In this document: in pieces, positions 53,169-62,500 of the stretch
Position numbering within the stretch: the first letter of the stretch is position 1
Layout: each line of letters begins with the position of its first letter
Source of the DNA: an uncultured Peptoniphilaceae bacterium
GTDB taxonomy: Bacteria; Bacillota; Clostridia; Tissierellales; Peptoniphilaceae
DNA: 64,000 nt
Assembly (NCBI GenBank): GCA_943912255.1
Contig: CALTTP010000004.1
Coordinates: 62,001 to 126,000 of the forward strand
Direction of reading: 5' to 3'
Made by a program: the position numbers and the translations under genes
The notes under the pieces: generated by a model
The model's input: only the letters and a program-made list of their open reading frames with translations
Told to the model about the DNA's origin: nothing
Database searches by the model: none

Positions 53169-54269
53169 ATGAAATTTGAAATCAACCAAAGAGAATTATT
53201 AAAACATATCAACATTGCCCAAAAGGCAATCTCTTCCAGAACTACTCTACCTATATTGGAAGGTATATTGTTTGAAGTTGAAGACAATAGATTAACTTTA
53301 AAAGCTACAGATTTGGAACTTGGAATTAAAACTTCTACTGATTGTATGGTAGAAGAAGGTGGGAAAATAGTGATAAATTCCTCAATGATTGGAAATATTG
53401 TAAGAAAACTACCTGATTCCACTATAAAGTTCAATGTAACAGGTGAAAATATACAAATTCGATGTGTAAATTCAGAATTCAACCTAATAGGATTTGATTC
53501 CTATGATTATCCTCCTCTACCTAAGGTGGATATTGAAAAAAGTATAAAGCTATCTTCTGAAATCATGAAAGAAGCTATAAAAAATACAGTTTTTGCAGCT
53601 TCACTAGATGAATCCAGGTCCTATTTAATGGGAGTTATGATAGAACTGGAGAAAGACTATTTAAATTTTGTTGCCCTAGACGGATTTAGAATAGCTTTAA
53701 TGAGATATGAAAATGACAAGACTGAAGATATAAAGGAAATTGTTCCATCACGATCCTTAAACGAACTACAGAAGATTATGGAAGAAGATTCTGATATTAC
53801 CCTTAGTTTTGTTAAGAATAATATAGTATTTAATCTAGGAGACACCTTGCTTTATTCAAGACTTCTAGACAGAAACTTCTTTGACTATAAGGACATTATC
53901 TTTACACCATCTACTTGTAAGGTAAAGGTGGTAAAAAGAGAATTTCAAGATGCCCTTGAAAGAGCCTCCCTACTTGCTAGGGAAGAAAAGGCAAACCTAG
54001 TTAAGATATCCATAACGGAGAATAATATTCACATTAGTTCAAACTCTGAATATGGAAATGTTTCTGAAAATATATTCTGTGAAAAAGAAGGAAATGACTT
54101 AGACATTGCCTTTAATGCCAAGTATTTACTGGATGGACTAAAGGTTATTGACTCAGAAGAGTGTGAACTAAACTTAACAGATAGTTTAAAACCTTGTATA
54201 ATCCATCCTATTGATGAAGAAACGGATTATTCTTACTTGGTTTTACCTGTTAGATTGGGGAGACAATAA
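53169..54269 (+). CDS. dnaN: DNA polymerase III beta sliding clamp
   Basis: A 366-residue clamp. It starts MKFEINQRELLKHINIAQKA, has KATDLELGI near residue 52, SEFNLIGFDSYDYPPLP near residue 105 and ends in VLPVRLG. The ATG at 53169 follows TTAGGAG; an upstream TTG in frame is unlikely. The stop codon overlaps the next start (TAATG). Confidence 0.97.
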   Translation: MKFEINQRELLKHINIAQKAISSRTTLPILEGILFEVEDNRLTLKATDLELGIKTSTDCMVEEGGKIVINSSMIGNIVRKLPDSTIKFNVTGENIQIRCVNSEFNLIGFDSYDYPPLPKVDIEKSIKLSSEIMKEAIKNTVFAASLDESRSYLMGVMIELEKDYLNFVALDGFRIALMRYENDKTEDIKEIVPSRSLNELQKIMEEDSDITLSFVKNNIVFNLGDTLLYSRLLDRNFFDYKDIIFTPSTCKVKVVKREFQDALERASLLAREEKANLVKISITENNIHISSNSEYGNVSENIFCEKEGNDLDIAFNAKYLLDGLKVIDSEECELNLTDSLKPCIIHPIDEETDYSYLVLPVRLGRQ

Positions 54270-54475
54270 TGGAAGAAATTAAGATAAACACAGAGTTCAT
54301 AAAACTAGAACAATTGTTAAAACTAGTAAATATAGCTTCTTCTGGAGGTATGGCAAAGGAAATGATACAAAGTGAAGAAGTCTATGTAAATGGTGAAATT
54401 GAAACTAGACGTGGAAAAAAATTGAGACCTGGAGATAAAGTGACTTTTCAAGATATGACTTTTGAAATAAAATAG
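54269..54475 (+). CDS. yaaA: S4-domain RNA-binding protein YaaA
   Basis: A 68-residue protein that is one S4 domain: FIKLEQLLKLVNIASSGGMA, then QSEEVYVNGEIETRRGKKLR and PGDKVTF. It is the usual small gene between dnaN and recF in Firmicutes, of unclear function. Translationally coupled to dnaN. Confidence 0.93.
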   Translation: MEEIKINTEFIKLEQLLKLVNIASSGGMAKEMIQSEEVYVNGEIETRRGKKLRPGDKVTFQDMTFEIK

Positions 54476-54484
54476 GTGGAAGTT

Positions 54485-55600
54485 TTGAAGATAAATAATT
54501 GTTATCTTTTGAATTTTAGAAATTTTAATAATTTAAATATAAGATTTTTCGAAAAAATCAATGTAATAACCGGTGGTAATGCTCAAGGCAAAACTAATAT
54601 TTTAGAAGGCGTTTATTTTAGTGCTAAGGGAAAGTCATTTAAATCTGTAAAGGAATCGGATTTGATAAAAATAGACAAGAGGGAAAGTTTTATAAGAACC
54701 GATATAGAATCGGATTCTTTGGAAGAAAAGATTGAGGTAAAGCTTTCAAAAGACTCAACTAAAGTCATTAGAATAAATGAAAATAAGATAGATACCATGC
54801 AGGAGCTTAGGACTTTTTTTGATATTGTAACTTTCATTCCTGAAGATATAAAGATTATCAAGGAGTCTAAAAGCTATAGAAGAGATTTTATGGATGAGGT
54901 TATTACTGGTGTTATACCAAGTTACAATTCCCTTTTAATCAAATATAATAACATTCTCAATCAAAGGAATTATATTCTAAAGTATAAGAACAAGGGAAGG
55001 TATTTTAATGAGCAGTTACAGGCTTCAACTAAATTATTGGCCCAAGAAGGAGCTAAAATAATGAAGATGAGGTCTAAATATATAGGGATAATTGAAGACT
55101 ATGCTTTGGAAATTCACAAAAGTCTAACAAGGGGCAAAGAGACTATTTCCATAATCTACAATGGAAATAAGCAGGAGTATGACTATGATATAATAAAAAA
55201 TTCACAGGTTTTGTATTATCAAATGGAAGAAAATATTGATAGGGATTTAAATCTTGGATTTACTTCTGTAGGTCCTCATAGAGATGATATATCCATTTTT
55301 ATAAATGATATGGATTCTAGGACTTTTCTATCCCAAGGACAGCAGAGAACTTTGACTTTGTCTTTAAAATTATCCCAATTAAGATTATATGATGATTTAA
55401 AGGAAGTTAGTCCAGTGATATTATTAGATGATGTTTTTTCAGAACTTGACAGGGAGAGAACTAACTATCTTTTAAATTCTATTAGAGATTATCAAAGTAT
55501 TATCACTTCTACAGATTCATCCTTTTTACAGGACTATACTGGTGAATATAGAGTTTTTGAATTGATGGACAACGAATTAAAGGTTAAGAAATTTAGATGA
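54485..55600 (+). CDS. recF: DNA replication and repair protein RecF
   Basis: A 371-residue SMC-like ATPase. Walker A is TGGNAQGKTNILEGVYF near residue 30, the signature FLSQGQQRTLTLSLKLSQL near residue 280, and Walker B VILLDDVFSELD near residue 315. It loads RecA at gaps. I chose TTG at 54485 with AGGTGGAAG just upstream; GTG at 54476 lacks a site. It overlaps the gyrB leader slightly. Confidence 0.95.
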   Translation: MKINNCYLLNFRNFNNLNIRFFEKINVITGGNAQGKTNILEGVYFSAKGKSFKSVKESDLIKIDKRESFIRTDIESDSLEEKIEVKLSKDSTKVIRINENKIDTMQELRTFFDIVTFIPEDIKIIKESKSYRRDFMDEVITGVIPSYNSLLIKYNNILNQRNYILKYKNKGRYFNEQLQASTKLLAQEGAKIMKMRSKYIGIIEDYALEIHKSLTRGKETISIIYNGNKQEYDYDIIKNSQVLYYQMEENIDRDLNLGFTSVGPHRDDISIFINDMDSRTFLSQGQQRTLTLSLKLSQLRLYDDLKEVSPVILLDDVFSELDRERTNYLLNSIRDYQSIITSTDSSFLQDYTGEYRVFELMDNELKVKKFR

Positions 55601-55611
55601 GAGGAAAATAT

Positions 55612-57525
55612 ATGAGTCAAAATAGAAGTTACGGTGCAAGCAATATTAGGGTCTTAGAAGGACTGGAACCTGTAAGGTTAAGACCGGGAATGTATATCGG
55701 TTCTACAGGACCTAAGGGCTTACATCATTTGGTTTATGAAGTAGTGGACAATAGTATAGACGAAGCCCTAGCCGGTGTTGCTGATACTATTAGTGTAATT
55801 ATTTATGAAGACGGTTCCATATCCGTAGAGGACAATGGTTCTGGTATTCCAGTAGAAAAACATCCTCAAACGGGGAAGTCTACTTTGGAAACTGTACTTA
55901 CAATACTTCACGCCGGTGGTAAATTTGACAATGGTGCCTATAAGGTATCGGGAGGTTTACATGGTGTAGGGGTTTCAGTTGTAAATGCTCTTTCTTCTTG
56001 GTTAAAAGCTACTGTAAAGAGAGAGGGTTATGTATTTACTCAAGATTTTACCCGTGGAAAAGTTAAAACTGAAATAAAAAAGGGTGAAAAGACTAAAGAA
56101 ACTGGTACTAAGATTCATTTTATGCCAGATGATGAAGTCTTTGAAACTACAGTATTTGAAAAAGAAGTCCTAATCAATAGATTTAGAGAGATGGCCTTTT
56201 TAAATAGGGGAATCAGAATAACTCTTGAAGATAGAAGAGATGGTACCAGTGTAGAATTTCACTTTGAAGGTGGAATTAACTCATTTGTGGAATATTTAAA
56301 TAGAAATAAAAATGTACTTCACGAAAAACCTATCTATATAACAGGAGAAAGGGAAAAGAGTTCTGTTGAAATTTCAATGCAGTACACCGATTCCTATTCT
56401 GAAAATGTCCTTCCCTTTGCCAACAATATCCACACTACAGAAGGTGGTACTCACTTAATAGGCTTTAGGACTGCCCTTACTAGATCTTTAAATGACTATG
56501 GAAGAAAGTACAATATCATAAAGGAAAAGGACAGCAACCTTCAAGGAGAAGACACTAGAGAAGGTTTAACTGCCATAGTTTCCATTAAGTTATCCAGTCC
56601 TCAGTTCGAAGGACAAACTAAGTCAAAACTTGGTAATTCTGAGTCAAGGGGAGATGTGGAATCCACTTTATATGAAGGTCTATCCATATTTTTAGAGGAG
56701 AACCCTTCTGTTGCAAAGATAATCATTGAAAAGGCTCAGTCTTCTGCAAGAGCAAGGGAAGCTGCAAGAAAGGCTAGAGACTTAACTAGAAAAAAATCTA
56801 TATTGGACAATACACCACTACCAGGTAAATTGGCAGATTGTATTGAAGGAGATATTTCTGTAAATGAAATCTACCTAGTGGAGGGAGACTCTGCCGGTGG
56901 TTCTGCCAAAGGTGGTAGAGACAACAAATTCCAAGCCATCCTACCTTTGAGAGGTAAGATATTGAATGTTGAAAAGGCAAGGCTTGACAGAGCTCTTAGT
57001 TCCAATGAAATAAAGGCTATGATAACTGCTTTTGGAACTGGTATTGGAGAGGAATTTGACATTTCCAAGCTACGATATGGAAAGATAATCATTATGACCG
57101 ATGCAGATGTAGACGGGTCTCATATTAGAACTCTTCTACTTACATTTTTCTTCAGATATATGAAAGAACTTATTCAACAGGGTCATGTTTATATAGCCCA
57201 ACCTCCTCTTTATGGAATCATCAGAGGTACCAAGGTTATAAGATATTGTTATACTGAAAAAGAATTGGAAACTTCCTTAGATGAGCTGGGAAGAGGTTCA
57301 AATCTTAAGGTTCAAAGGTACAAGGGTCTTGGAGAGATGAACGCTGAACAGCTTTGGGAAACAACTATGAATCCTGAAAACAGAATTTTACTAAAGGTAA
57401 ATATCGACCAAGAGGACCTTCCTGAAGTAGACGAAACTTTCAATATACTAATGGGAGACAAGGTTCAACCTAGGAGAGAATTCATTGAAGAAAATGCAGT
57501 TTATGCTGAAAACATCGATGCCTAG
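55612..57525 (+). CDS. gyrB: DNA gyrase subunit B
   Basis: A 637-residue type II topoisomerase ATPase subunit. GHKL motifs are VYEVVDNSIDEAL near residue 35, EDNGSGIPV near residue 72 and GGLHGVGVSVVNAL near residue 113. The Toprim motif EGDSAGGSAKGGRD lies near residue 424 and DADVDGSHIRTLLLTFFFRYM near residue 495. The ATG at 55612 follows GAGAGGAAA. Confidence 0.97.
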   Translation: MSQNRSYGASNIRVLEGLEPVRLRPGMYIGSTGPKGLHHLVYEVVDNSIDEALAGVADTISVIIYEDGSISVEDNGSGIPVEKHPQTGKSTLETVLTILHAGGKFDNGAYKVSGGLHGVGVSVVNALSSWLKATVKREGYVFTQDFTRGKVKTEIKKGEKTKETGTKIHFMPDDEVFETTVFEKEVLINRFREMAFLNRGIRITLEDRRDGTSVEFHFEGGINSFVEYLNRNKNVLHEKPIYITGEREKSSVEISMQYTDSYSENVLPFANNIHTTEGGTHLIGFRTALTRSLNDYGRKYNIIKEKDSNLQGEDTREGLTAIVSIKLSSPQFEGQTKSKLGNSESRGDVESTLYEGLSIFLEENPSVAKIIIEKAQSSARAREAARKARDLTRKKSILDNTPLPGKLADCIEGDISVNEIYLVEGDSAGGSAKGGRDNKFQAILPLRGKILNVEKARLDRALSSNEIKAMITAFGTGIGEEFDISKLRYGKIIIMTDADVDGSHIRTLLLTFFFRYMKELIQQGHVYIAQPPLYGIIRGTKVIRYCYTEKELETSLDELGRGSNLKVQRYKGLGEMNAEQLWETTMNPENRILLKVNIDQEDLPEVDETFNILMGDKVQPRREFIEENAVYAENIDA

Positions 57526-57536
57526 GAGGTGGTAAA

Positions 57537-59972
57537 GTGAGTGAATTAATTAAAGATCATGACAATGTTATAGATGTTAATATAGATAAAGAGATGCGTA
57601 AGTCCTATCTTGACTATTCTATGAGTGTAATAGTTTCTAGGGCTTTACCAGATGTAAGAGATGGACTAAAACCAGTTCATAGAAGAATAATCTACTCCAT
57701 GCAACAACAAGGATTATTTCCCGATAGAGGATTTACAAAGTCTGCAAGACTTGTTGGGGATGTTATGGGTAAGTTTCACCCTCATGGTGACTCTGCAATC
57801 TATGATGCAGTTGTAAGACTTGCTCAAGATTTTAATATGAGATATCCTCTTGTTCAAGGTCAAGGTAACTTTGGTTCCATTGACGGAGACGGTGCAGCGG
57901 CACCAAGGTATACAGAGCTTAGAATGAACAAGCTTTGCCTTGAAATGTTAAGGGATATAAATAAGGAAACTGTAGATTATAAGGAAAACTACGATGGTAG
58001 AGAGATGGAACCAGTAGTTTTACCTTCTAGATTTCCAAACCTTCTTGTAAATGGTTCAGCTGGGATTGCCGTAGGTATGGCGACAAATATGGCTCCTCAT
58101 AACCTAGGAGAAGTTATTGATGGAATAGTGTCCTATGTGGACAATAGAGATATTACCATTGATGAGTTAAGGCAACATATTAAAGGACCAGACTTTCCAA
58201 CTGGTGGACATATTATGGGTAAACAGGGAATTGCCGATGCCTATAACACCGGAAGAGGAAAGGTAATTTTAAGAGCTGTAGCAGAAATACAGGAATATAA
58301 GAAAAAAGAGAGAATTGTAATTACAGAAATTCCTTACCAAGTAAATAAGTCCAATTTAATCATTAAAATTGCAGAACTGGTTAAGGAAAAGAGGATTGAA
58401 GGCATTTCCGATTTAAGAGATGAATCTGATAGAAAAGGTCTTAGAATTGTTATAGAGTTAAAGAGAGATGCCAATGCTCAAATAGTATTAAACAACCTCT
58501 ATAAATATACTCAGATGCAGGTTACTTTTGGAATCATCAACCTTGCATTAGTAAAGGGAGTACCAAGGGTTTTAAACCTAAAGGAACTTATTAAGTACTA
58601 TGTAGACCATCAAGAGGAAGTAATTACAAGAAGAACTCAATTTGACTTGAAGAAAGCCAAAGACAGAGCCCATATTGTGGAAGGTTTGTTAAAGGCCATT
58701 GACAATATTGACGAGATTATCAAAATAATAAGAGAGTCTTATTCTGATGCCTTGGAAAGACTTATGGAGAGGTTTGGATTTACTGAAGTTCAAGCTCAAT
58801 CCATCTTAGATATGAGACTTAGAAGACTTCAAGGTCTTGAAAGGGAAAAACTTCAAGATGAATATAGGGACTTGATTAAAGAAATTGCAAGACTTGAAGA
58901 AATACTAGCCAATAGAACCCTACTTCTTGATATAATAAAGACTGAATTAATTGAAATAAAAGAAAGATATGGGGATAAGAGAAGAACTAAGATAAAGCAA
59001 AGTTATGATGAAATTGATATTGAAGAGCTTATTGAAGAGGAAGATGTTCTAATTACCGTTACAAAACACGGATATGTAAAGAGAACTCCAGCAGACACCT
59101 ATAGAGTTCAAAATCGTGGAGGAAAGGGAGTCTTAGGACTTAATTTAAAGGACGGAGACTATGTAGATTCACTGTTTGTAACATCCACTCATAGCAATAT
59201 AGCGTTCTTTACCAATAGAGGAAGGGTGTACACCTTGAAGGCCTACGAAATTCCTGAAGGCAGTAGACAGGCTCGCGGTCAAGCTCTAGTTAACCTAATT
59301 CAAATATCTAAGGGAGAAACTGTACAAGCTGCTATACCTTTCGAAGAGGGAGAAGATAATCACTATCTGCTAATGGCGACAAAATCAGGTATAATAAAAA
59401 AGACAAAGGTTAGTCTATTTAAGAACTTGAGAAAGTCAGGACTTATAGCAATAGTTTTAAAAGATGACGATGAACTCATCTCTGTAAGATATGTGGGAAA
59501 AGAAGAAGAGGCTATGATCATTACTAAGAAAGGTCTAAGTATAAGGTTCAGTGTTAAAAATATTAGACCGATTGGTAGATCAGCTCAAGGTGTAAAGGGA
59601 ATTTCCTTAAATAAAGACGATGAAGCTGTGGCTATGGATATCGTCGAAGACAATAACTATCTACTTGTAGTATCTGAAAATGGATATGGTAAAAAGACCC
59701 TTATTGAAAAATACAAGGTTCAAAACCGTGGTGGTAAGGGTGTTAAGACCTATAAGATCTCCAAGAGAACCGGTGATATAGTTTCTGGTAAACTGGTTAA
59801 GATGGACGATGAAATCATTCTGATGTCAGCAAAGGGAGATGTTATAAGGCTTTCTGTAAGACAGGTATCCACCAAGGGTAGAGATACTATGGGTGTAAAG
59901 ATAAGAGAAGTTAATAATGATGGTGATAAAATAGTTGCAGCAGCAAAATATATTGAAGAGATACAAGCATAG
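57537..59972 (+). CDS. gyrA: DNA gyrase subunit A
   Basis: An 811-residue subunit. The breakage-reunion domain has ALPDVRDGLKPVHRRIIYSM near residue 36 and the catalytic tyrosine in AAAPRYTELRM near residue 120. The C-terminal beta-pinwheel has repeated QNRGGKGV boxes (near residues 525 and 725), so gyrase rather than topoisomerase IV. A GTG start with AGGAGGTGG, 11 nt after gyrB. Confidence 0.97.
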   Translation: MSELIKDHDNVIDVNIDKEMRKSYLDYSMSVIVSRALPDVRDGLKPVHRRIIYSMQQQGLFPDRGFTKSARLVGDVMGKFHPHGDSAIYDAVVRLAQDFNMRYPLVQGQGNFGSIDGDGAAAPRYTELRMNKLCLEMLRDINKETVDYKENYDGREMEPVVLPSRFPNLLVNGSAGIAVGMATNMAPHNLGEVIDGIVSYVDNRDITIDELRQHIKGPDFPTGGHIMGKQGIADAYNTGRGKVILRAVAEIQEYKKKERIVITEIPYQVNKSNLIIKIAELVKEKRIEGISDLRDESDRKGLRIVIELKRDANAQIVLNNLYKYTQMQVTFGIINLALVKGVPRVLNLKELIKYYVDHQEEVITRRTQFDLKKAKDRAHIVEGLLKAIDNIDEIIKIIRESYSDALERLMERFGFTEVQAQSILDMRLRRLQGLEREKLQDEYRDLIKEIARLEEILANRTLLLDIIKTELIEIKERYGDKRRTKIKQSYDEIDIEELIEEEDVLITVTKHGYVKRTPADTYRVQNRGGKGVLGLNLKDGDYVDSLFVTSTHSNIAFFTNRGRVYTLKAYEIPEGSRQARGQALVNLIQISKGETVQAAIPFEEGEDNHYLLMATKSGIIKKTKVSLFKNLRKSGLIAIVLKDDDELISVRYVGKEEEAMIITKKGLSIRFSVKNIRPIGRSAQGVKGISLNKDDEAVAMDIVEDNNYLLVVSENGYGKKTLIEKYKVQNRGGKGVKTYKISKRTGDIVSGKLVKMDDEIILMSAKGDVIRLSVRQVSTKGRDTMGVKIREVNNDGDKIVAAAKYIEEIQA

Positions 59973-59981
59973 GAGGTACTT

Positions 59982-60290
59982 ATGGGTTTAAATTACAATA
60001 TAGTTGATGAACAAGATGTCATAAAAATTTCCCTAGAGGGAGATTTGGACGCTTATTCAAGTGATGACTTTAAAGAAGCGGTTTTAAACGCTTTATCAGA
60101 TCCTAAGGATATTGAACTTAATGCAACAAAGTTAGACTTTATCGACTCAACTGGTCTAGGAAGTCTAATCAGTATCTATAATAGTATCAAGGAACAAAAT
60201 AAGAATATCAGTATCGAAGGTATTAAACCTAATGTTAAACAGATATTTGAAATTACTGAACTAAATAAGCTGTTTAACATTAAGGAGTAG
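59982..60290 (+). CDS. STAS-domain anti-sigma factor antagonist
   Basis: A 102-residue single STAS domain. EGDLDAYSSDDFKEAVLNAL and KLDFIDSTGLGSLISIY, with the phosphorylatable serine of the DSTGLG motif near residue 56, are as in RsbV/SpoIIAA. It should bind the anti-sigma protein encoded next and release the sigma factor. AGGAGG precedes the ATG. Five nt separate it from the next gene. Confidence 0.92.
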   Translation: MGLNYNIVDEQDVIKISLEGDLDAYSSDDFKEAVLNALSDPKDIELNATKLDFIDSTGLGSLISIYNSIKEQNKNISIEGIKPNVKQIFEITELNKLFNIKE

Positions 60291-60295
60291 ATAGT

Positions 60296-60643
60296 ATGAA
60301 AAAGTATTATTTATCTTTTGAGAATACACCAGAAAACTTTTCCTTGGCAAGACTGACTGTTTCATTTATTGCAAATAAGGTCGGTTTTAATATTGAAGAA
60401 GTTGAAGATATTAAAGTTTCCATAAGTGAGGCTTTAAATCTTCAACTTGGAATTTCAAAGGAAGTTAAGATAGTATTTTATGCAAAGGAAAAGGAAATTG
60501 AAATTGAAGTAATTGCCTTAGATCCTCATTTAGATAAAGAAGGAGAATCAAATAAATTTGCAAAGATTATTTTAGAAACTCTTATGGATGAAGTTAAAAT
60601 CGAGGAAGGTATAATTAAAATTAGTAAAACACTTAAGGATTAG
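60296..60643 (+). CDS. RsbW/SpoIIAB-like anti-sigma factor with degenerate ATP site
   Basis: A 115-residue GHKL-fold protein, shorter than RsbW (about 150-160). The N-box helix reads VEDIKVSISEALNLQL, but the G1 and G2 motifs (DxG, GxGL) are replaced by ALDPHLDKEGESNKFAKII, while LMDEVKIEEGIIKIS near the end still matches the family. It may hold the sigma factor without kinase activity, or be regulated differently. It sits between the STAS and sigma genes. Confidence 0.8.
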   Translation: MKKYYLSFENTPENFSLARLTVSFIANKVGFNIEEVEDIKVSISEALNLQLGISKEVKIVFYAKEKEIEIEVIALDPHLDKEGESNKFAKIILETLMDEVKIEEGIIKISKTLKD

Positions 60644-60648
60644 ATACT

Positions 60649-61431
60649 ATGACCAAGAATAAGAACCAACTGAAAAATTCAGATACAAAGGATTTATTCG
60701 AAGAATACGATAAAACCAGGGATATGGATATCAGAGAAGAGTTGATTAAGAGGCATCTGTATATAGCTGAAATACTTGCAAAGAAGTACACCAACAGAGG
60801 TATAGAGTTTGATGACCTTATGCAAGTTGCAAGCCTTGGTTTGATTCTGGCAATAGATCGATTTGATGTTTCCAAAGGATTTGAATTTTCAAGCTATGTC
60901 ACTCCTACAATTGTAGGGGAAATAAAGAAATACTTTAGAGACAAGGGCTGGGTAATTAGAGTGCCTAGAAGGATACAGGAGATGTCCAAAAAGGTCAACA
61001 CTGCCAAGGTTCAGTTGTCTCAAAATCTTCAAAAGACTCCTACTATTGGCGATATTGCAGACTATTTAGGAGTAACAGAAGAAGAAGTAATAGAAGCTAT
61101 AGAGGGAAGTAAGGTATATTCTCCATCTTCCTTGGAAATAACCTATGACTCTCAAAATGAAGACAAAGAAGTCAATTTACAAGATTTAATCGGTGTAATT
61201 GACGAAGATTATGAAAAAGTTGAGTTAAAAGATTTAATCGACAGGGTAATGGAAAGATTAAATAAACTGGAAAGACAGATAATCATTGAAAGGTACTTTG
61301 AAAAGAAAACCCAAATTTCCATAGCTAAATCTTTAAATATTAGTCAAATGTCAGTATCTCGTGTAGAGAAAAAGGCTTTGGAAAAGTTTAGAGAAGAATT
61401 TGAAAAGGATGGAATGTTAGATGAAGAATAA
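60649..61431 (+). CDS. RNA polymerase sigma factor of the SigB/SigF type
   Basis: A 260-residue sigma factor. Region 2 includes YTNRGIEFDDLMQVASLGLILAIDRF near residue 45, the -10 contact segment GFEFSSYVTPTIVGEIKKYFRDKGW, region 3 RVPRRIQEMSKKVN, and region 4 ends TQISIAKSLNISQMSVSRVEKKALEKF near residue 222. With its STAS and anti-sigma neighbours it forms a partner-switching module. Its target genes are unknown. Confidence 0.93.
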   Translation: MTKNKNQLKNSDTKDLFEEYDKTRDMDIREELIKRHLYIAEILAKKYTNRGIEFDDLMQVASLGLILAIDRFDVSKGFEFSSYVTPTIVGEIKKYFRDKGWVIRVPRRIQEMSKKVNTAKVQLSQNLQKTPTIGDIADYLGVTEEEVIEAIEGSKVYSPSSLEITYDSQNEDKEVNLQDLIGVIDEDYEKVELKDLIDRVMERLNKLERQIIIERYFEKKTQISIAKSLNISQMSVSRVEKKALEKFREEFEKDGMLDEE

Positions 61432-62452
61432 AATCATTGGTCTTTTAACCATTTTATGTTTGTTGATTTTACCAAGCACTTCCTTGGCTAAAGGTAAGGT
61501 ATATCTGTATAGAATTTCTGAAAAGAGCAGATATGGAACATCTGTAGAAACTAGTAAAGTATCCTATAAGAAGACTGTAAATGCAGTTTTAGTAAGTGGA
61601 AATAACTTTGCCGATGGACTAGCAGGTGGAGTCTTAGGTTCCGTTTTAAATGGACCAGTCCTACTTACAGACAAGGATACTGTTCCTCAAGTAGTCTTAG
61701 ATGAACTAAAGAGATTACAGGTTAAAAATGTGTATATTGTGGGAGGAAATAGTTCTGTCTCAGACAATGTATTAAAGGACTTGTCTGGTTTTAAGGTAAC
61801 GAGGATAAAGGGTAAAAATCGTATAGAAACTGCATCAAATGTTGCAATCTATATTAAAAATTCAGGAAGGCAATATGACAAAAGATACTTTGCCCTTGCC
61901 AATGGTCAAGTTTTTGCAGACTCCCTTTCAGTAAGCGGATATTTAGCAACAACTAGGATACCTCTACTTTTGACAAATGGTAAGACCTTTGAAAAGACTA
62001 ACTTAGACTATGTCTCCTTGGCAAAGAGCAGTAAGGCGATTTTAGTAGGAGGTAATTCTTCTATAAATCCATCCATTCTTTCCAATAACAATCTTTTAAA
62101 AAATATAGATAAAACCGTTTTTTCAGGAAAGAATAGATATCTAACCTCTTTGGAAGTTGCAAAGAAGGGATTTAACGATGTTCGTACTGTAATATTGGTA
62201 AGTGGAGAGGATTTTCCCGATGCCCTTTCAGCATCAAATGTGGCCAAGTATGTCAGTGGTCCAATTTTACTTACTTCTTCCACTGCTATTGATAAGGATA
62301 TCGTAGACTATATAAAAGGTGGCGACATTACTAGACTTATAGTTGTAGGAGGTAGTAATAGAGTTCCTAATAAATTGTTGGAAGTTATAAATAAGGATCA
62401 GATTAGAGGACCAGAGGAAATAGGTAATCCAAATGAAGATCCTGTAGGTTAA
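61421..62452 (+). CDS. secreted cell-wall-binding CWB2-repeat protein
   Basis: A 343-residue protein with a signal peptide (KNKIIGLLTILCLLILPSTS, cut near SLAKG) and three cell-wall-binding repeats: SGNNFADGLAGG with VYIVGGNSSVS, NGQVFADSLSVSG with AILVGGNSSIN, and SGEDFPDALSAS with LIVVGGSNRVP. This is the CWB2 (PF04122) anchor of clostridial S-layer and Cwp proteins. No extra catalytic domain follows. It overlaps the sigma gene by 11 nt and is therefore probably part of that operon. Confidence 0.9.
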   Translation: MKNKIIGLLTILCLLILPSTSLAKGKVYLYRISEKSRYGTSVETSKVSYKKTVNAVLVSGNNFADGLAGGVLGSVLNGPVLLTDKDTVPQVVLDELKRLQVKNVYIVGGNSSVSDNVLKDLSGFKVTRIKGKNRIETASNVAIYIKNSGRQYDKRYFALANGQVFADSLSVSGYLATTRIPLLLTNGKTFEKTNLDYVSLAKSSKAILVGGNSSINPSILSNNNLLKNIDKTVFSGKNRYLTSLEVAKKGFNDVRTVILVSGEDFPDALSASNVAKYVSGPILLTSSTAIDKDIVDYIKGGDITRLIVVGGSNRVPNKLLEVINKDQIRGPEEIGNPNEDPVG

Positions 62453-62500
62453 TTTACAATTTATATTAGAACAGAGAAATATTAGAAAGAGGGGATTGAG

